Shown: positions 15,636-24,196, counted from the stretch's first letter. The stretch: DNA of 64,000 bases from JALHVH01 sp964585685 (GCA_964585685.1 CAZPEP010000026.1:1-64000); one strand, 5' to 3'. A program made the numbers and translations. Notes: generated from the letters alone by a model not told the origin.

Positions 15636-16715
15636 TCAACGGTGCAGGAAACAACGTTCGCAGTCCACCTCTCCGGGGGCGCGCGTCACGAGCATTGCCA
15701 GCCCGAGCTCGTCGGCCCTGGCGATGACCTCCGCGTCCCTGATTGAGCCCAGAGGGAAGACTACGGCCGTGATCCCGTGTTGCGCCGCGAGCTCGACGAC
15801 GTCGGGAAACGGCATGAAAGCGTCGGAAGCCAGGACGCAGCCCTCGGGCCCATAGCCGCGCCGCGAGAGGCGGATGGCATCCTCGGTCGAGTCGATCCGG
15901 CTCCTCTGGCCCGAGCCGATCCCGTGGGTCCTGTCGGAGGTGGCGATGACGACCGCGTTCGAGCGCGTGTAGCAGGCGACGGTCCAGGCGAAGAGGGCGG
16001 CCCGGACTTCTTCTTCGGAAGGCTTCCGGGCGGACACGATGTCCAGGGACCCCGGCCCGACGATCTTCGAATCGAACCTTCGCTGGACGAGCATTCCTCC
16101 GGCGACGCGCTTGAACTCGAGGCCGTTGTCCCGGGAGGGGACGTCGAGCGGGGCGCCCATCCGGACGACGCGAAGGACCTTGCGGGTCGCCAGGACGGAC
16201 AGGGCTTCGGGGGAAAAATCCGGGGCGTAAACGACCTCGACGTTGCGCGGGCTTTCAACGAGGAGCCGGGCGAGGGGTTCCGTTACCGGGACGCTGAGGA
16301 CGTTGACCCCGCCGAAGTTCGAAAGGGGGTCGCACTTCCAGGCCTTGTCGTAGACGTCTAGGGCGCCGTTGCCCAACGCGACGCCGCTTGGCATCTCGTG
16401 CTTAATGATGACGCAAGCAGGTCGGCCCTCGAAGACCGCGTGGAGCTTCCCGATGAGCCTCTGGCCGAGGTCCATATCGCCGACGTTGATGTAGCTGAGC
16501 CCCTTCGTCCCTTCCTGCAGGACCACGAGGCTCGCCATGTTGGGCCCGGATGCTCCTTCTTCCTGGTAAAAGGCGGCGGGATATCCCGGATTCTCCCCGT
16601 AACGCATGGACGTTTTCTTGACGAACCGGGTCTCTCCGACCATGAGGGTGTCTAGAAAATCTTCGTTGACTTTTGTCTGATACTGGGTTCTCGAGGTCCT
16701 TTCCTTGGCGTCCAT
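15636..16715 (-). CDS. purH: AICAR transformylase (PurH C-terminal domain type)
   Basis: 359 aa equal to only the formyltransferase half of PurH. Present are MRYGENPGYPAAFYQ, the Lys-His pair in IIKHEMPSGVA (canonical KHxNPCG is altered here but K and H remain), SNFGGVNVLS and the ASDAFMPFPD motif. It would convert AICAR plus 10-formyl-THF to FAICAR. The IMP cyclohydrolase half is absent and is replaced by the adjacent PurO-like gene 4 nt upstream. Start ATG 16715 follows AAAGGA. In this family the divergent motif may reflect a formate-using or alternative subclass, which is uncertain. Confidence 0.87.
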   Translation of the reverse strand: MDAKERTSRTQYQTKVNEDFLDTLMVGETRFVKKTSMRYGENPGYPAAFYQEEGASGPNMASLVVLQEGTKGLSYINVGDMDLGQRLIGKLHAVFEGRPACVIIKHEMPSGVALGNGALDVYDKAWKCDPLSNFGGVNVLSVPVTEPLARLLVESPRNVEVVYAPDFSPEALSVLATRKVLRVVRMGAPLDVPSRDNGLEFKRVAGGMLVQRRFDSKIVGPGSLDIVSARKPSEEEVRAALFAWTVACYTRSNAVVIATSDRTHGIGSGQRSRIDSTEDAIRLSRRGYGPEGCVLASDAFMPFPDVVELAAQHGITAVVFPLGSIRDAEVIARADELGLAMLVTRAPGEVDCERCFLHR

Positions 16716-16719
16716 GATT

Positions 16720-17463
16720 TCAAGTCCTTTCGTGCCGGTTGATGATCGCGGTCTCGTATTCGTTCCCTGTGACGTCCCCGGCGAGAAGGCAGGCTACGGC
16801 CACGCGGAAGTCCTTTCCGGCTCCGGAAGGCTTCAAGGCCTCATACACGGAATCGGCCAGACCTGCGGCGTCGGCGGCATCCAGCGCGACGTCGAGGGGG
16901 TCGCCCAGGAACGATCTCAGCGGGTCCCTGTTCAGACCGTCGTAGGTCGCAATGAGCTTTCCCTGGCCCGCCTCGAGAGGGACCTCGTAATAGCTTCTGA
17001 GGGCCTCTCCGCCCACCCCCCTTTTGATGAGGGACAGGGCGGCCTTCGGCCCCGGAAGGACGCAGCCGCTGATCCGCGGCGTGAAGATGGGGGCGTCCGG
17101 CTCATAATTCCAGCCGGAAAGGCTTTCCGCCAGGACCTCGACAGGCCCCGGGACAACGGTTTCGCCGAGGCGGCGCCGGACGTCCGCCGTCTGCTTGCCG
17201 TTCGAGACGGCGACGCCGCGGCTCGAGAACAGCATGGCGGGATAGAGCAGGAGGTCCGCGATGCCTTTCTTCAGGACCTCTTCGTCGGTCGGCCGGACCC
17301 AGACGCCGTCCTCCCGCCATTCCAGCTTCCGGGCCTGGCTCGACGGCGAGCGTCCGGTGACGGCGTAGATGACGGCCGTCCGGGAGCCGGTCGGGTCCCT
17401 GCCTATAACGATGACGCGGCCGGGATATTCCATCGCGGACAGATTTGCAAGGGCGCGATCCAT
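16720..17463 (-). CDS. purO: PurO-like IMP cyclohydrolase
   Basis: 247 aa. It resembles archaeal PurO: YPGRVIVIGRDPTG followed by YAVTGRSPSSQ, then AVSNGKQT, TPRISG and a late IATYDG segment match the order of conserved blocks I recall for methanogen PurO. It would close FAICAR to IMP. The start ATG 17463 is set by an ideal AAGGAGG; a longer in-frame extension is ignored. Pairing with a transformylase-only gene 4 nt away makes a split route for the last two purine steps, which in most bacteria are one fused PurH. Functional assignment rests on motif similarity and context. Confidence 0.82.
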   Translation of the reverse strand: MDRALANLSAMEYPGRVIVIGRDPTGSRTAVIYAVTGRSPSSQARKLEWREDGVWVRPTDEEVLKKGIADLLLYPAMLFSSRGVAVSNGKQTADVRRRLGETVVPGPVEVLAESLSGWNYEPDAPIFTPRISGCVLPGPKAALSLIKRGVGGEALRSYYEVPLEAGQGKLIATYDGLNRDPLRSFLGDPLDVALDAADAAGLADSVYEALKPSGAGKDFRVAVACLLAGDVTGNEYETAIINRHERT

Positions 17464-17485
17464 CGGGCCTCCTTTTCGCGCCCTA

Positions 17486-17514
17486 TTCTTAGCATAGCGA
17501 AGGGTCGAAGTCAA
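17486..17514 (-). promoter_or_regulatory. Putative sigma-70 promoter for purO-purH
   Basis: Minus strand: -35 TTGACT (17509-17514), 17-bp spacer, -10 TAAGAA (17486-17491) preceded by TGC (extended -10). The predicted start near 17479 leaves a 16-nt leader carrying AAGGAGG. It may drive the whole minus-strand run down to galT. Confidence 0.5.
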
Positions 17515-17600
17515 AGAGGTTCGCGGCGGCTCCGGGGAACATTTAATGCTACCGGTGTTTCATGTTAAGATCGGATACGGACGCCGACAAAGAGGTAGCC

Positions 17601-18335
17601 ATGATGAAACTGGAGTATCCGGAATCCCCTTACAAAGACGTCGAGTTTCTGGATTCCCTGGAGGGGCGCACCCTTAGGATCCTGAGCGAATACCTTGGTC
17701 CGATGGCTCGTCTGGATAGGGCCAAGGTCAACAGCACGGTCCTGTTCCTCGGTTCGGCCCGGGCCAATCCTAGCCACGGCGACACGCCGTTCACGAAGTA
17801 CTACTGGGAGGCCGAGGAGCTGGCCTACCTCATTGCCAAATGGGCCATCCCGCTCAAGCCCAAGGGGAAGAACTTCGTGGTCTGCACGGGCGCCGGACCC
17901 GGGATCATGGAAGCGGCCAACCGCGGCGCCCTGCGCGCCGGCGGGAAGAGCATCGGTATGAACATCCGGCTTCCCCAGGCCCAGGAACCCAATCCGTACA
18001 TCTCACCCGACCTTTCCTTTGCCTTCTATTATTTCTTCATGAGGAAGTTCTGGCTGGTTTACAAGGCCAAGGCCGTTGTGACCTTCCCCGGAGGGTTCGG
18101 GACGATGGACGAATTCTTCGAGATCGTCACGCTCCTCCAGACAAGCAAGATCTCCCGGAAGGAGCTGACCCTCATCCTTTATGACGAGGACTATTGGAGA
18201 AAGATCATTGATTTCGACATGTTCGTCAAGGTCGGGGCCATCACCCCCGACGACCGGAATCTGTTCACGTTCTGTTCGACGCCCCGGCAGACGTTCGCCC
18301 TGCTGAAGAAAAAACTCGGCGCCTCCCTGGAATAG
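17601..18335 (+). CDS. LOG family protein (lysine-decarboxylase-like fold)
   Basis: 244 aa. The hallmark PGGFGTMDEF motif (PGGxGTxxE) and CTGAGPGIMEAANRGA define the LOG/TIGR00730 family, whose characterised members hydrolyse nucleoside 5'-monophosphates to free base and ribose-5-phosphate. FLGSARANPSH is the usual N-terminal loop. Start ATG 17601 follows an AGAGGT site; a slightly longer in-frame start at 17562 lacks one. It diverges from purO, so a purine link is possible. The true substrate (AMP, cytokinin-type or other nucleotide) is not known. Confidence 0.85.
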   Translation: MMKLEYPESPYKDVEFLDSLEGRTLRILSEYLGPMARLDRAKVNSTVLFLGSARANPSHGDTPFTKYYWEAEELAYLIAKWAIPLKPKGKNFVVCTGAGPGIMEAANRGALRAGGKSIGMNIRLPQAQEPNPYISPDLSFAFYYFFMRKFWLVYKAKAVVTFPGGFGTMDEFFEIVTLLQTSKISRKELTLILYDEDYWRKIIDFDMFVKVGAITPDDRNLFTFCSTPRQTFALLKKKLGASLE

Positions 18336-18344
18336 CGATATAAG

Positions 18345-18968
18345 ATGATGACCCGGAAGGGCCTCTTGCTCCTGACGGTCCTAGCGGCCTCGGTCTCCTG
18401 CGCGCGCCTTAATTACTTTCCCGAAGGAGGGTCGCAAACGGGCCTGGCCTCTTGGTACGGACCGGACTTTCACGGGAAACTCACGTCTAACAAGGAGATT
18501 TACGACATGTACGATATGACCGCCGCCCACCGGACGCTTCCGTTCGGGACGCAGGTCATGGTGACGAACCTCGAGAACGGCCGGGCGGCGACCGTGAGGA
18601 TCAACGACCGGGGGCCGTTCGTCGGGGACAGGATCATCGACCTGTCCTACGCCGCGGCCCGGATCCTCGGGATGATCGGCCCGGGCACGGCCCGAGTCCG
18701 GCTGGATATCATTAGGGCCGCCTCCCCTCCCCCCGGAAGCGGGAGATGGTCCGTTCAAGCGGGATCCTTTATTTCGAAGGATAACGCGTCCCGTCTGGCC
18801 CGGGAGCTCGAAAAGCGCGGCTATTCGGGCGTTAAGGTTTCCGCCTACAAGACTCCCGCCCAGGTCTATTACAGGGTCAGGGTCGGGGCGCCCGGCGAGG
18901 AGTCAGTCCGAGCGATCGCCCGCCGGCTTAACGCCGACGGCTACGTCGTCCTGGTCCTCGAAGAATAA
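18345..18968 (+). CDS. rlpA: RlpA-type lytic transglycosylase lipoprotein with SPOR domain
   Basis: 207 aa. The signal peptide ends in a lipobox LAASVSC, so it is lipid-anchored. A double-psi beta-barrel domain follows (GLASWYGPDFHGKLTSN, AAHRTLPFGT, INDRGPFVGDRIIDLS), with the Asp and His expected for RlpA transglycosylases. The last about 75 residues (WSVQAGSFISKDNA) form a SPOR domain that binds denuded septal peptidoglycan. It starts 9 nt after the LOG gene and is likely in its operon. The usual role is daughter-cell separation or septal wall trimming. Confidence 0.9.
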   Translation: MMTRKGLLLLTVLAASVSCARLNYFPEGGSQTGLASWYGPDFHGKLTSNKEIYDMYDMTAAHRTLPFGTQVMVTNLENGRAATVRINDRGPFVGDRIIDLSYAAARILGMIGPGTARVRLDIIRAASPPPGSGRWSVQAGSFISKDNASRLARELEKRGYSGVKVSAYKTPAQVYYRVRVGAPGEESVRAIARRLNADGYVVLVLEE

Positions 18969-18983
18969 TTGGATCGTCTTCGC

Positions 18984-19152
18984 CGTGATGGCTATGAGGT
19001 CTTTGCAAAGGGCTTTGCTCCCGGCTACGGTCAAGATCGCCTTCGACTCGCGACCGCCTCGGGGGCAAGGAGGCTTCCCTTATCGGCCGCTCGTCTCAGG
19101 CTGACCTTCGCATGGTCGCTGCAGCCCTTTGTCAAAGCCCTCCCATCACGGG
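18984..19152. repeat. Long imperfect palindrome (about 23 paired bases)
   Basis: The outer arms CCGTGATGG (18984-18992) and CCATCACGG (19144-19152) pair perfectly. Inside, CTTTG plus CAAAGGGCT (19002-19015) pairs with AGCCCTTTG plus CAAAG (19124-19138) with one bulged T. The about 108-nt interior contains smaller hairpins such as GACC/GGTC near 19104-19117. The form suggests a MITE- or REP-like element or a structured RNA. Confidence 0.6.
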
Positions 19153-19184
19153 CCTGAGCATGGATTGCCGTCCGAAAAACAGAG

Positions 19185-19317
19185 GGGATATCCCGGAGGA
19201 AGCGGTTTGAGGGTGAGCGGGCACGGTTCCCCGTCCGCAGGACGGGGAGAGCGAACCCGAAACCCGAGCGGATTTTCCTCGCCGGGGAAAATCCGCGTCT
19301 TCCGGAGGGATGTCCCC
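19185..19317. ncRNA. Candidate branched RNA/palindromic element with three helices
   Basis: A closing stem pairs GGGGATATCCC (19185-19195) with GGGATGTCCCC (19307-19317), one G-U, and GGAAG (19199-19203) with CTTCC (19299-19303). It encloses two perfect hairpins: CCCCGTCC-GCA-GGACGGGG (19230-19248) and an 11-bp stem GCGGATTTTCC/GGAAAATCCGC (19268-19296). The result is a compact multi-branch junction. No known RNA family is recognised and strand is undetermined. It could equally be a DNA-level palindromic repeat. Confidence 0.35.
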
Positions 19318-19369
19318 GAGTCCTGAGAAGGCGATCCTGCAAACTTGCCCGAGGGCTGATCGCCCGATG

Positions 19370-20452
19370 TCAGGATTTGTGCTTGTAGAGATAGGCGCAT
19401 TCACGGAGTTTGTTCTCGGTCCCGTCGTGGACGACGTAGTCGCCTCCCTCGAACATGGAAGCGGCCCCGAATTCGCCCTTTTTATTCAGAGCATAGAAGT
19501 TGAGCCCGAACCGGGGGCGGCCTTCGGTGTCGGTCATGTTCAGACGTCGCGGCCAGAGCTTCGCCTTCTCCGCGATCGTCTCCATCGTTTTAAGGCAAGC
19601 CTGCTCGGGGCTCATGCCGACAGCCATGAAACCGACGACCTGGAAGCTGGCGCAGGTCCTGATATTGGCCTCGCCGATACCGGTAGATCCGGCCGCTCCG
19701 ACCGCGTTATCCACATAGAGCCCGGCGCCGATGATCGGCGAATCCCCGACGCGCCCGGCGAGCTTATAGGACAGCCCGCTCGTCGTCGTGACCCCGGCGA
19801 GGACGCCGCGATCGTTCAGGGCAAGGCAGTTGATGGTTCCGTGGGTCATGACGACGGACCTGATGTCGGCGGTCAGGTCCTGCGACTGCGGCGGCAGCCA
19901 GTTGTCCCGGTTTGAGAGCGTTTCCTTCCATTTCAGCCAGGCCTCCCGCGCTCGGTCCGTCAGCAAATCCTCTCTCTTGAATCCGTGAGCCAGCGCGAAC
20001 TTGAGCGCCCCCTCGCCCACGAGCAGGCAGTGCTGGGTCCGATCCATAACGAGCCTGGCGACCTTGGACGGATTCTTGATATCCCGGATGGCGGCCACCG
20101 CGCCCGAGGTGTGGGTCGGCCCGTACATGACCGAGGCGTCGAGCTCGACGACGCCGTCCTCGTTCGGCAAGCCCCCGTAGCCGACGGACATATCGTTCGG
20201 GTCGTCCTCGACTATGTTGACCCCGGCGATGACGGCGTCGAGCGGGTCCGCTCCCGCCTTCATGACCTCCATCGCCTTGTCCGTCGCTCGGATGCCGTTG
20301 CCGCTGGCGACGGCGCGGAAGGTGCCAGCTGGTGTGGCCATGTCATGGCGCATACCTCCGGCAAAGGCCTTCCCGGGCCCTCCGGGAAGAAGAGCCGCGA
20401 CTCCGAAGCCGGCGCCCGCCCGGATGAAATCGCGTCGGGAATATCCGCTCAT
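19370..20452 (-). CDS. Tat-exported N4-(beta-N-acetylglucosaminyl)-L-asparaginase family protein
   Basis: 360 aa Ntn-hydrolase. The N-terminus YSRRDFIRAGAGFGVAALLP is a textbook twin-arginine signal, so the enzyme folds before export. The self-cleavage site and nucleophile Thr are in VMTHGTINCLALND, followed by the oxyanion and substrate residues in AGRVGDSPIIGAGLYVDN and STGIGEANIR. Glycosylasparaginases split the GlcNAc-Asn bond of glycoprotein remnants; related isoaspartyl peptidases are the alternative. The AAGGAG site precedes ATG 20452, 17 nt after the glycosidase gene, so the two form an operon of exported hydrolases. Confidence 0.87.
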   Translation of the reverse strand: MSGYSRRDFIRAGAGFGVAALLPGGPGKAFAGGMRHDMATPAGTFRAVASGNGIRATDKAMEVMKAGADPLDAVIAGVNIVEDDPNDMSVGYGGLPNEDGVVELDASVMYGPTHTSGAVAAIRDIKNPSKVARLVMDRTQHCLLVGEGALKFALAHGFKREDLLTDRAREAWLKWKETLSNRDNWLPPQSQDLTADIRSVVMTHGTINCLALNDRGVLAGVTTTSGLSYKLAGRVGDSPIIGAGLYVDNAVGAAGSTGIGEANIRTCASFQVVGFMAVGMSPEQACLKTMETIAEKAKLWPRRLNMTDTEGRPRFGLNFYALNKKGEFGAASMFEGGDYVVHDGTENKLRECAYLYKHKS

Positions 20453-20469
20453 ATTTTTTGTCTCCTTTT

Positions 20470-22839
20470 CTATTCTGTTTCTTCGAGGAGCATGACCAGG
20501 ACGGAATGGTCGCCGGCCGGAATGACGAACTCGAGAGAGCTTCCGGTGAAGACCTTGACCTCGCGGTTGTCGATCAGGAGCTGGTGCTTGCCTTTCTTCA
20601 GGAGCCAGAGACGGACCTCCCGGTCATCGAGGGCCTTGAAGTCGAACGAGACCTCGCTCTCGGTGTAAAGGAAGCGGCGGACGACGGCCCCGCCGTCGGC
20701 CCGGAGGAGCGTCCGGCCTTCTTCGCGGAGGACCGTCCGCGAGGGACCGACCTCGACGTCGTAATGTCGGCCCTGGATGGCGATCCGTGAAAGCCTTCCT
20801 TTGCTTTCGGGCTTGAGCATCCCGAACCGGAAACCTTCCCATGGCGTGAAGTCCAGATACTCCTCGATCGCGATGAGGGCCAGGAGCGGCCCCCGGCTCT
20901 GGTACCTTTGTCCCGCCGCTTCTCCCGTCCGGGTGTCATAGCTCTCCGGGCAAAGCTGGAAGTTCTGCCAACTCCGGAGGAAAAGCTCGGCGCTCTTCCG
21001 GGCGAAGTCCTCGGCCACGGCGTCGAACCCGTAAGCCTTCAGGCCCTGGTAGACGAGGTAGTTCGTCACCGGGTGGACAGCTCCGCGCCAGGACTGCTGA
21101 TCCTTAAAGGCCGGGTCTGCCCGTGAAACCGTCGGGATGACGAATTCGCCCCAGAACTTCTTTGCGTCCAGGAGGTGCTTGAGGAGACGGAGGGCCCGTT
21201 TCTCGTCGGGGATACGGGCGACAAGGGGATAGAAGTTAGAGGCGGCCGCCCGCGCGGAGAACCGCCCATCCCAGTGCCGGTCGAAATAGAAGCCTTCCTT
21301 TTCGTTCCACAGCCGGGCGTTGACGAGCGCCCGGACCTTGTCGTATTCGTTGAGGAATCTCTGGGCGTCCTCGTCCATATTAAGGATGCCGGCGATCTGG
21401 GACAGGCACCAGGCGTCGAGGGCGAACAGGCAATTGAGGTCCAGGCAGTTCATTTTCAGGGTGCCCGTATCATCGCTCCAACCGGCCTCTTCCCAACCGG
21501 GAAGATCGTCCATCCCGGATTCCCGGACCGCACGCTGTTTCGGGGAAACCTTTTCCTCGCCGGGCTGGCCGGTCCTGGCGGCCAGATCAATGTCCGCTCC
21601 CCATTCAAGGAGACCATCGCTGTTCCCGTCTCGGCGGATCCCCCCGTCGGCTTTTCGGGCCGACCAGAAGGCGTGCCATCTTTCGAGGTACGGATAGGCG
21701 TGCTTCAGGATCTCCATGTCCCCGATCCTCTGGAAGAGCTTAAGGACGATGTACGACCCGACGGGGGGCTGGGACCTGTCGGGGGAGCCGCCGGAACGGC
21801 CCCTCCAGCCGGGGATGTTGCCATTGGGGTACTGGGTCTCGAGGACCGCCCGGATGGCATCGACTGCATGCTTCGGGCTCTCGACCGCGAGTTCGAGAGA
21901 GCTGAAAAAGGCGTCCCCGCCGCCGATCGTCCAATTGTCGGGAACCCCGTCGGGCCCGGAGAAGATCGCGTTCCGGGAGGCCGGCACGTAGAACCGGTGC
22001 GGACCGGGCTGGTAAAGGGCCGACCATAAAACGTTATCGGAGACGGCCTCCGGGGCGCCCGAGAAGAGCCCTTCGATCCTCACGCGCTTCTTCCGGAGCC
22101 CCGCTTCTTCTTCCGAAAGGATCGAGTCGATGGTCTTGGCGTTCTGATATCTATAAATATGGTTGCGGACGTATTTGGGGTCTTCGCCCACCCCGGCGGC
22201 GAAATACAGGCTCCGATCGTCCTCCGTCGGGAACTCGATGACGAGCGGGCGGGCGGAGGCCGAGGGGGATCGGCCGGGACGGTTCGTCCAGAGGACGAAA
22301 TGATGGCGGCGCGCCTGCCCGGCTTGGCCCTGGACGCGCCCGTCGGCCAGGAGGTCGTATCCGCCCTGGGCCTCCCACGGAAAATAGAAGACCATCGAGA
22401 CCTTGATGTCTTCCGGGAATCGAAGCCGGCCCAGGACGGTCTTTTCGTCCTGGCGCGACCATTCCAGGGTCATGGTGTCTGAGCGGGCGGCCGGCTTGAT
22501 CTTGACCGGCGTGTCCCTGCCCATCCCGAAGGGCAGGCCGAGGTCGAACCTCAACCGGGCGTATTGGCCGTCCGGCGAGTTGGGGCCGACCTCGGAGACC
22601 AGGAAAAACAGTTCGGACGATTCGGCGACTCGACCTTCCTTTTCCACGCGGAATCGGAAGGCGAAGGCGTTCTCCCGGCCGGGGACCATGACGAGCCCCG
22701 GCCATGAGGCGGCGTCGAGGCTCCCGATATAGACGTCCTTCCAGGGGTAGAAGATCTCGGCGATGGCGGGCCGGAACGCCAAGGCGAGGATGAAGCCCGC
22801 CGCCAGGAACCGGATGACGCAAAGTTTTGACTGACGCAT
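20470..22839 (-). CDS. Exported GH63-like (alpha/alpha)6-barrel glycosidase
   Basis: 789 aa with a Sec signal (AAGFILALAFRPAIAE). The catalytic barrel shows GDAFFSSLELA, YPNGNIPGWRG, NSDGLLEWGADID and, near the end, SWRGAVHPVTNYLVYQGL, the pattern of GH63/GH37-type inverting glucosidases and mannosylglycerate-type hydrolases. An N-terminal beta-rich region of about 250 residues precedes it. The start at 22839 places the signal at the N-terminus; the frame is open for about 650 bp further upstream, but that part lies antisense to the DUF362 gene and is rejected. Sugar specificity unknown; the glycosylasparaginase partner suggests glycan or glycoprotein scavenging. Confidence 0.8.
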   Translation of the reverse strand: MRQSKLCVIRFLAAGFILALAFRPAIAEIFYPWKDVYIGSLDAASWPGLVMVPGRENAFAFRFRVEKEGRVAESSELFFLVSEVGPNSPDGQYARLRFDLGLPFGMGRDTPVKIKPAARSDTMTLEWSRQDEKTVLGRLRFPEDIKVSMVFYFPWEAQGGYDLLADGRVQGQAGQARRHHFVLWTNRPGRSPSASARPLVIEFPTEDDRSLYFAAGVGEDPKYVRNHIYRYQNAKTIDSILSEEEAGLRKKRVRIEGLFSGAPEAVSDNVLWSALYQPGPHRFYVPASRNAIFSGPDGVPDNWTIGGGDAFFSSLELAVESPKHAVDAIRAVLETQYPNGNIPGWRGRSGGSPDRSQPPVGSYIVLKLFQRIGDMEILKHAYPYLERWHAFWSARKADGGIRRDGNSDGLLEWGADIDLAARTGQPGEEKVSPKQRAVRESGMDDLPGWEEAGWSDDTGTLKMNCLDLNCLFALDAWCLSQIAGILNMDEDAQRFLNEYDKVRALVNARLWNEKEGFYFDRHWDGRFSARAAASNFYPLVARIPDEKRALRLLKHLLDAKKFWGEFVIPTVSRADPAFKDQQSWRGAVHPVTNYLVYQGLKAYGFDAVAEDFARKSAELFLRSWQNFQLCPESYDTRTGEAAGQRYQSRGPLLALIAIEEYLDFTPWEGFRFGMLKPESKGRLSRIAIQGRHYDVEVGPSRTVLREEGRTLLRADGGAVVRRFLYTESEVSFDFKALDDREVRLWLLKKGKHQLLIDNREVKVFTGSSLEFVIPAGDHSVLVMLLEETE

Positions 22840-22860
22840 GGGATCAAACGCCTGTTCATT

Positions 22861-22889
22861 AATGTATGGGAAAACCGGGATGAAATCAA
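22861..22889 (-). promoter_or_regulatory. Putative sigma-70 promoter for the glycosidase-asparaginase operon
   Basis: Minus strand: -35 TTGATT (22884-22889), 17-bp spacer, -10 TACATT (22861-22866). The predicted start near 22854 gives a leader of about 15 nt before the ATG at 22839. Confidence 0.45.
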
Positions 22890-22924
22890 CCGGGTGTCGA
22901 TGCCGGGGAGAGGAGTGCTCGGAC

Positions 22925-22953
22925 TTGTGAGCGGCAGGGCCCGGAGCTATAAT
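22925..22953 (+). promoter_or_regulatory. Putative near-leaderless promoter for the DUF362 gene
   Basis: -35 TTGTGA (22925-22930), 17-bp spacer, consensus -10 TATAAT (22948-22953). The predicted start at about 22960 is 3 nt before ATG 22963, and no Shine-Dalgarno is present. Confidence 0.55.
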
Positions 22954-22962
22954 GACGTTCCC

Positions 22963-24123
22963 ATGAACGCGAGAGTGGCCGTCGTCAGATGCCCATCCTA
23001 CGAAGAGCCACGTCTCCGGGATGCCGTCGGTCGAAGCCTCAAGCTCATCGGTGACCTCGGGGCGGTCATCCGGAGCGGGAGCAAGGTCTTCGTCAAGATC
23101 AACCATCTCTCTCCCGGCTCTCCTCCGGAGCGGGCTATCGTTACCCATCCCCTTTTCACAAGGCAGGTTCTGGCCTTCCTCAAGGACTTGGGTGCGGATA
23201 TCACTGTCGGTGATGATATCCAGTCCGGCGCCGAAGACGGCTTCGCGCTTTCCGGCTATACCGGGATGTGCCGCGAGATGGGCGTCCGGCTCCTCAACCT
23301 GAAGTCCGCCGGCTTCAGGGAGGTCCCCTGCCCGGGAGGCAAAGCCCTGCGAAGCGTCCATGTTTCGTCGGCTGTCCTGGACGCTGATCATATCGTCGAC
23401 CTCCCGAAGCTCAAGACCCATTCCTTCACGGCCTTCACCGGAGCTGTCAAGAACATGTACGGCGTCATCCCCTATGGAAGCCGGCTGGACCTCCACAGCC
23501 GCTTCTCCAGGAGCGAAGCCTTTAGCCGTATGCTCGTCGACGTTTTCGCCTGCGTCCCTCCCCGCCTGACGTTAATGGACGGTGTTACGGCGATGGAGGG
23601 GCCGGGCCCGGCGGCCGGCGCCCCCAGGTCCGTCGGTCTTGTTCTTGCGAGCCTCGACGCTGTGGCCCTGGACGCCGTTGCCCAGGAACTTATCGGCTTC
23701 GGACCCGAGGACGTCGAGACCACGGCGGGCGCGGCGCGGAGGGGCCTGGGAACGGCGGACCTCGGCGCGATCGAGATCGCCGGGGAGACGATCGAAGAGG
23801 CCCGGGTGAAACGTTTTCGGAAGGCCGCGCTTCCGGTCGGCTTGCTCAAAAGGAAACTGCCTTCGTTCCTTTATGCGTACATCTCGGGCGAACTGATCCT
23901 CTCCCCCGCTGTCGTCCCCGCTTCCTGCACCGGCTGTGAAGATTGCTTCAGAGTCTGCCCCCGCCGGGCCGTCGTTATGGAGGGTGGCCGGGCCCGCATC
24001 CTCGGGGAGCCCTGCATCCGGTGCCTCTGCTGTCACGAGGTCTGCCAGGCGGGCGCCATCCGGCTCTGCCAGCGTCCGGTCGGCCGGGCCGCCCGTCTTC
24101 TGGCCTCCCTCTTCCGCCTGTAA
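22963..24123 (+). CDS. DUF362 protein with two C-terminal 4Fe-4S clusters
   Basis: 386 aa. The DUF362 domain fills about residues 1-300 (FVKINHLSPG, LKTHSFTAFTGAVKNMYG, LTLMDGVTAMEGPGP). The C-terminus is a 2[4Fe-4S] ferredoxin: CTGCEDCFRVCP and CIRCLCCHEVC, both CxxCxxCxxxC. Proteins of this family are electron-transfer or iron-sulfur maturation candidates in anaerobes; no specific reaction is established for this form. ATG 22963 is chosen because homology and the promoter both point there; a longer frame begins at 22894. No cognate dehydrogenase gene is adjacent. Confidence 0.85.
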   Translation: MNARVAVVRCPSYEEPRLRDAVGRSLKLIGDLGAVIRSGSKVFVKINHLSPGSPPERAIVTHPLFTRQVLAFLKDLGADITVGDDIQSGAEDGFALSGYTGMCREMGVRLLNLKSAGFREVPCPGGKALRSVHVSSAVLDADHIVDLPKLKTHSFTAFTGAVKNMYGVIPYGSRLDLHSRFSRSEAFSRMLVDVFACVPPRLTLMDGVTAMEGPGPAAGAPRSVGLVLASLDAVALDAVAQELIGFGPEDVETTAGAARRGLGTADLGAIEIAGETIEEARVKRFRKAALPVGLLKRKLPSFLYAYISGELILSPAVVPASCTGCEDCFRVCPRRAVVMEGGRARILGEPCIRCLCCHEVCQAGAIRLCQRPVGRAARLLASLFRL

Positions 24124-24196
24124 AAACGGGTGATTAATTCCTCGGAATGTGATAACTTTGGGGACCGGACATCGATCGCCACCGACGGAGGGTCGC

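Larger units (their letters stand above)
18969..19369. other. 401-bp convergent non-coding gap rich in nested inverted repeats
   Basis: Between rlpA (+) and the asparaginase (-). I see no convincing open frame, no tRNA and no Shine-Dalgarno. The gap holds two large foldable elements (18984-19152 and 19185-19317) and a third inverted repeat near the asparaginase stop: TCCTGA plus GGCGATC (about 19320-19336) against GATCGCC plus TCAGGA (about 19358-19375). Confidence 0.6.

Noticed and set aside
18969..19342. Possible small gene in the convergent gap
   Set aside because: Open frames on both strands lack a Shine-Dalgarno and any recognisable domain, and the inverted repeats explain the sequence better.
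22840..23496. Upstream extension of the GH63-like gene
   Set aside because: It lies antisense to the DUF362 gene, lacks family similarity and would hide the signal peptide.
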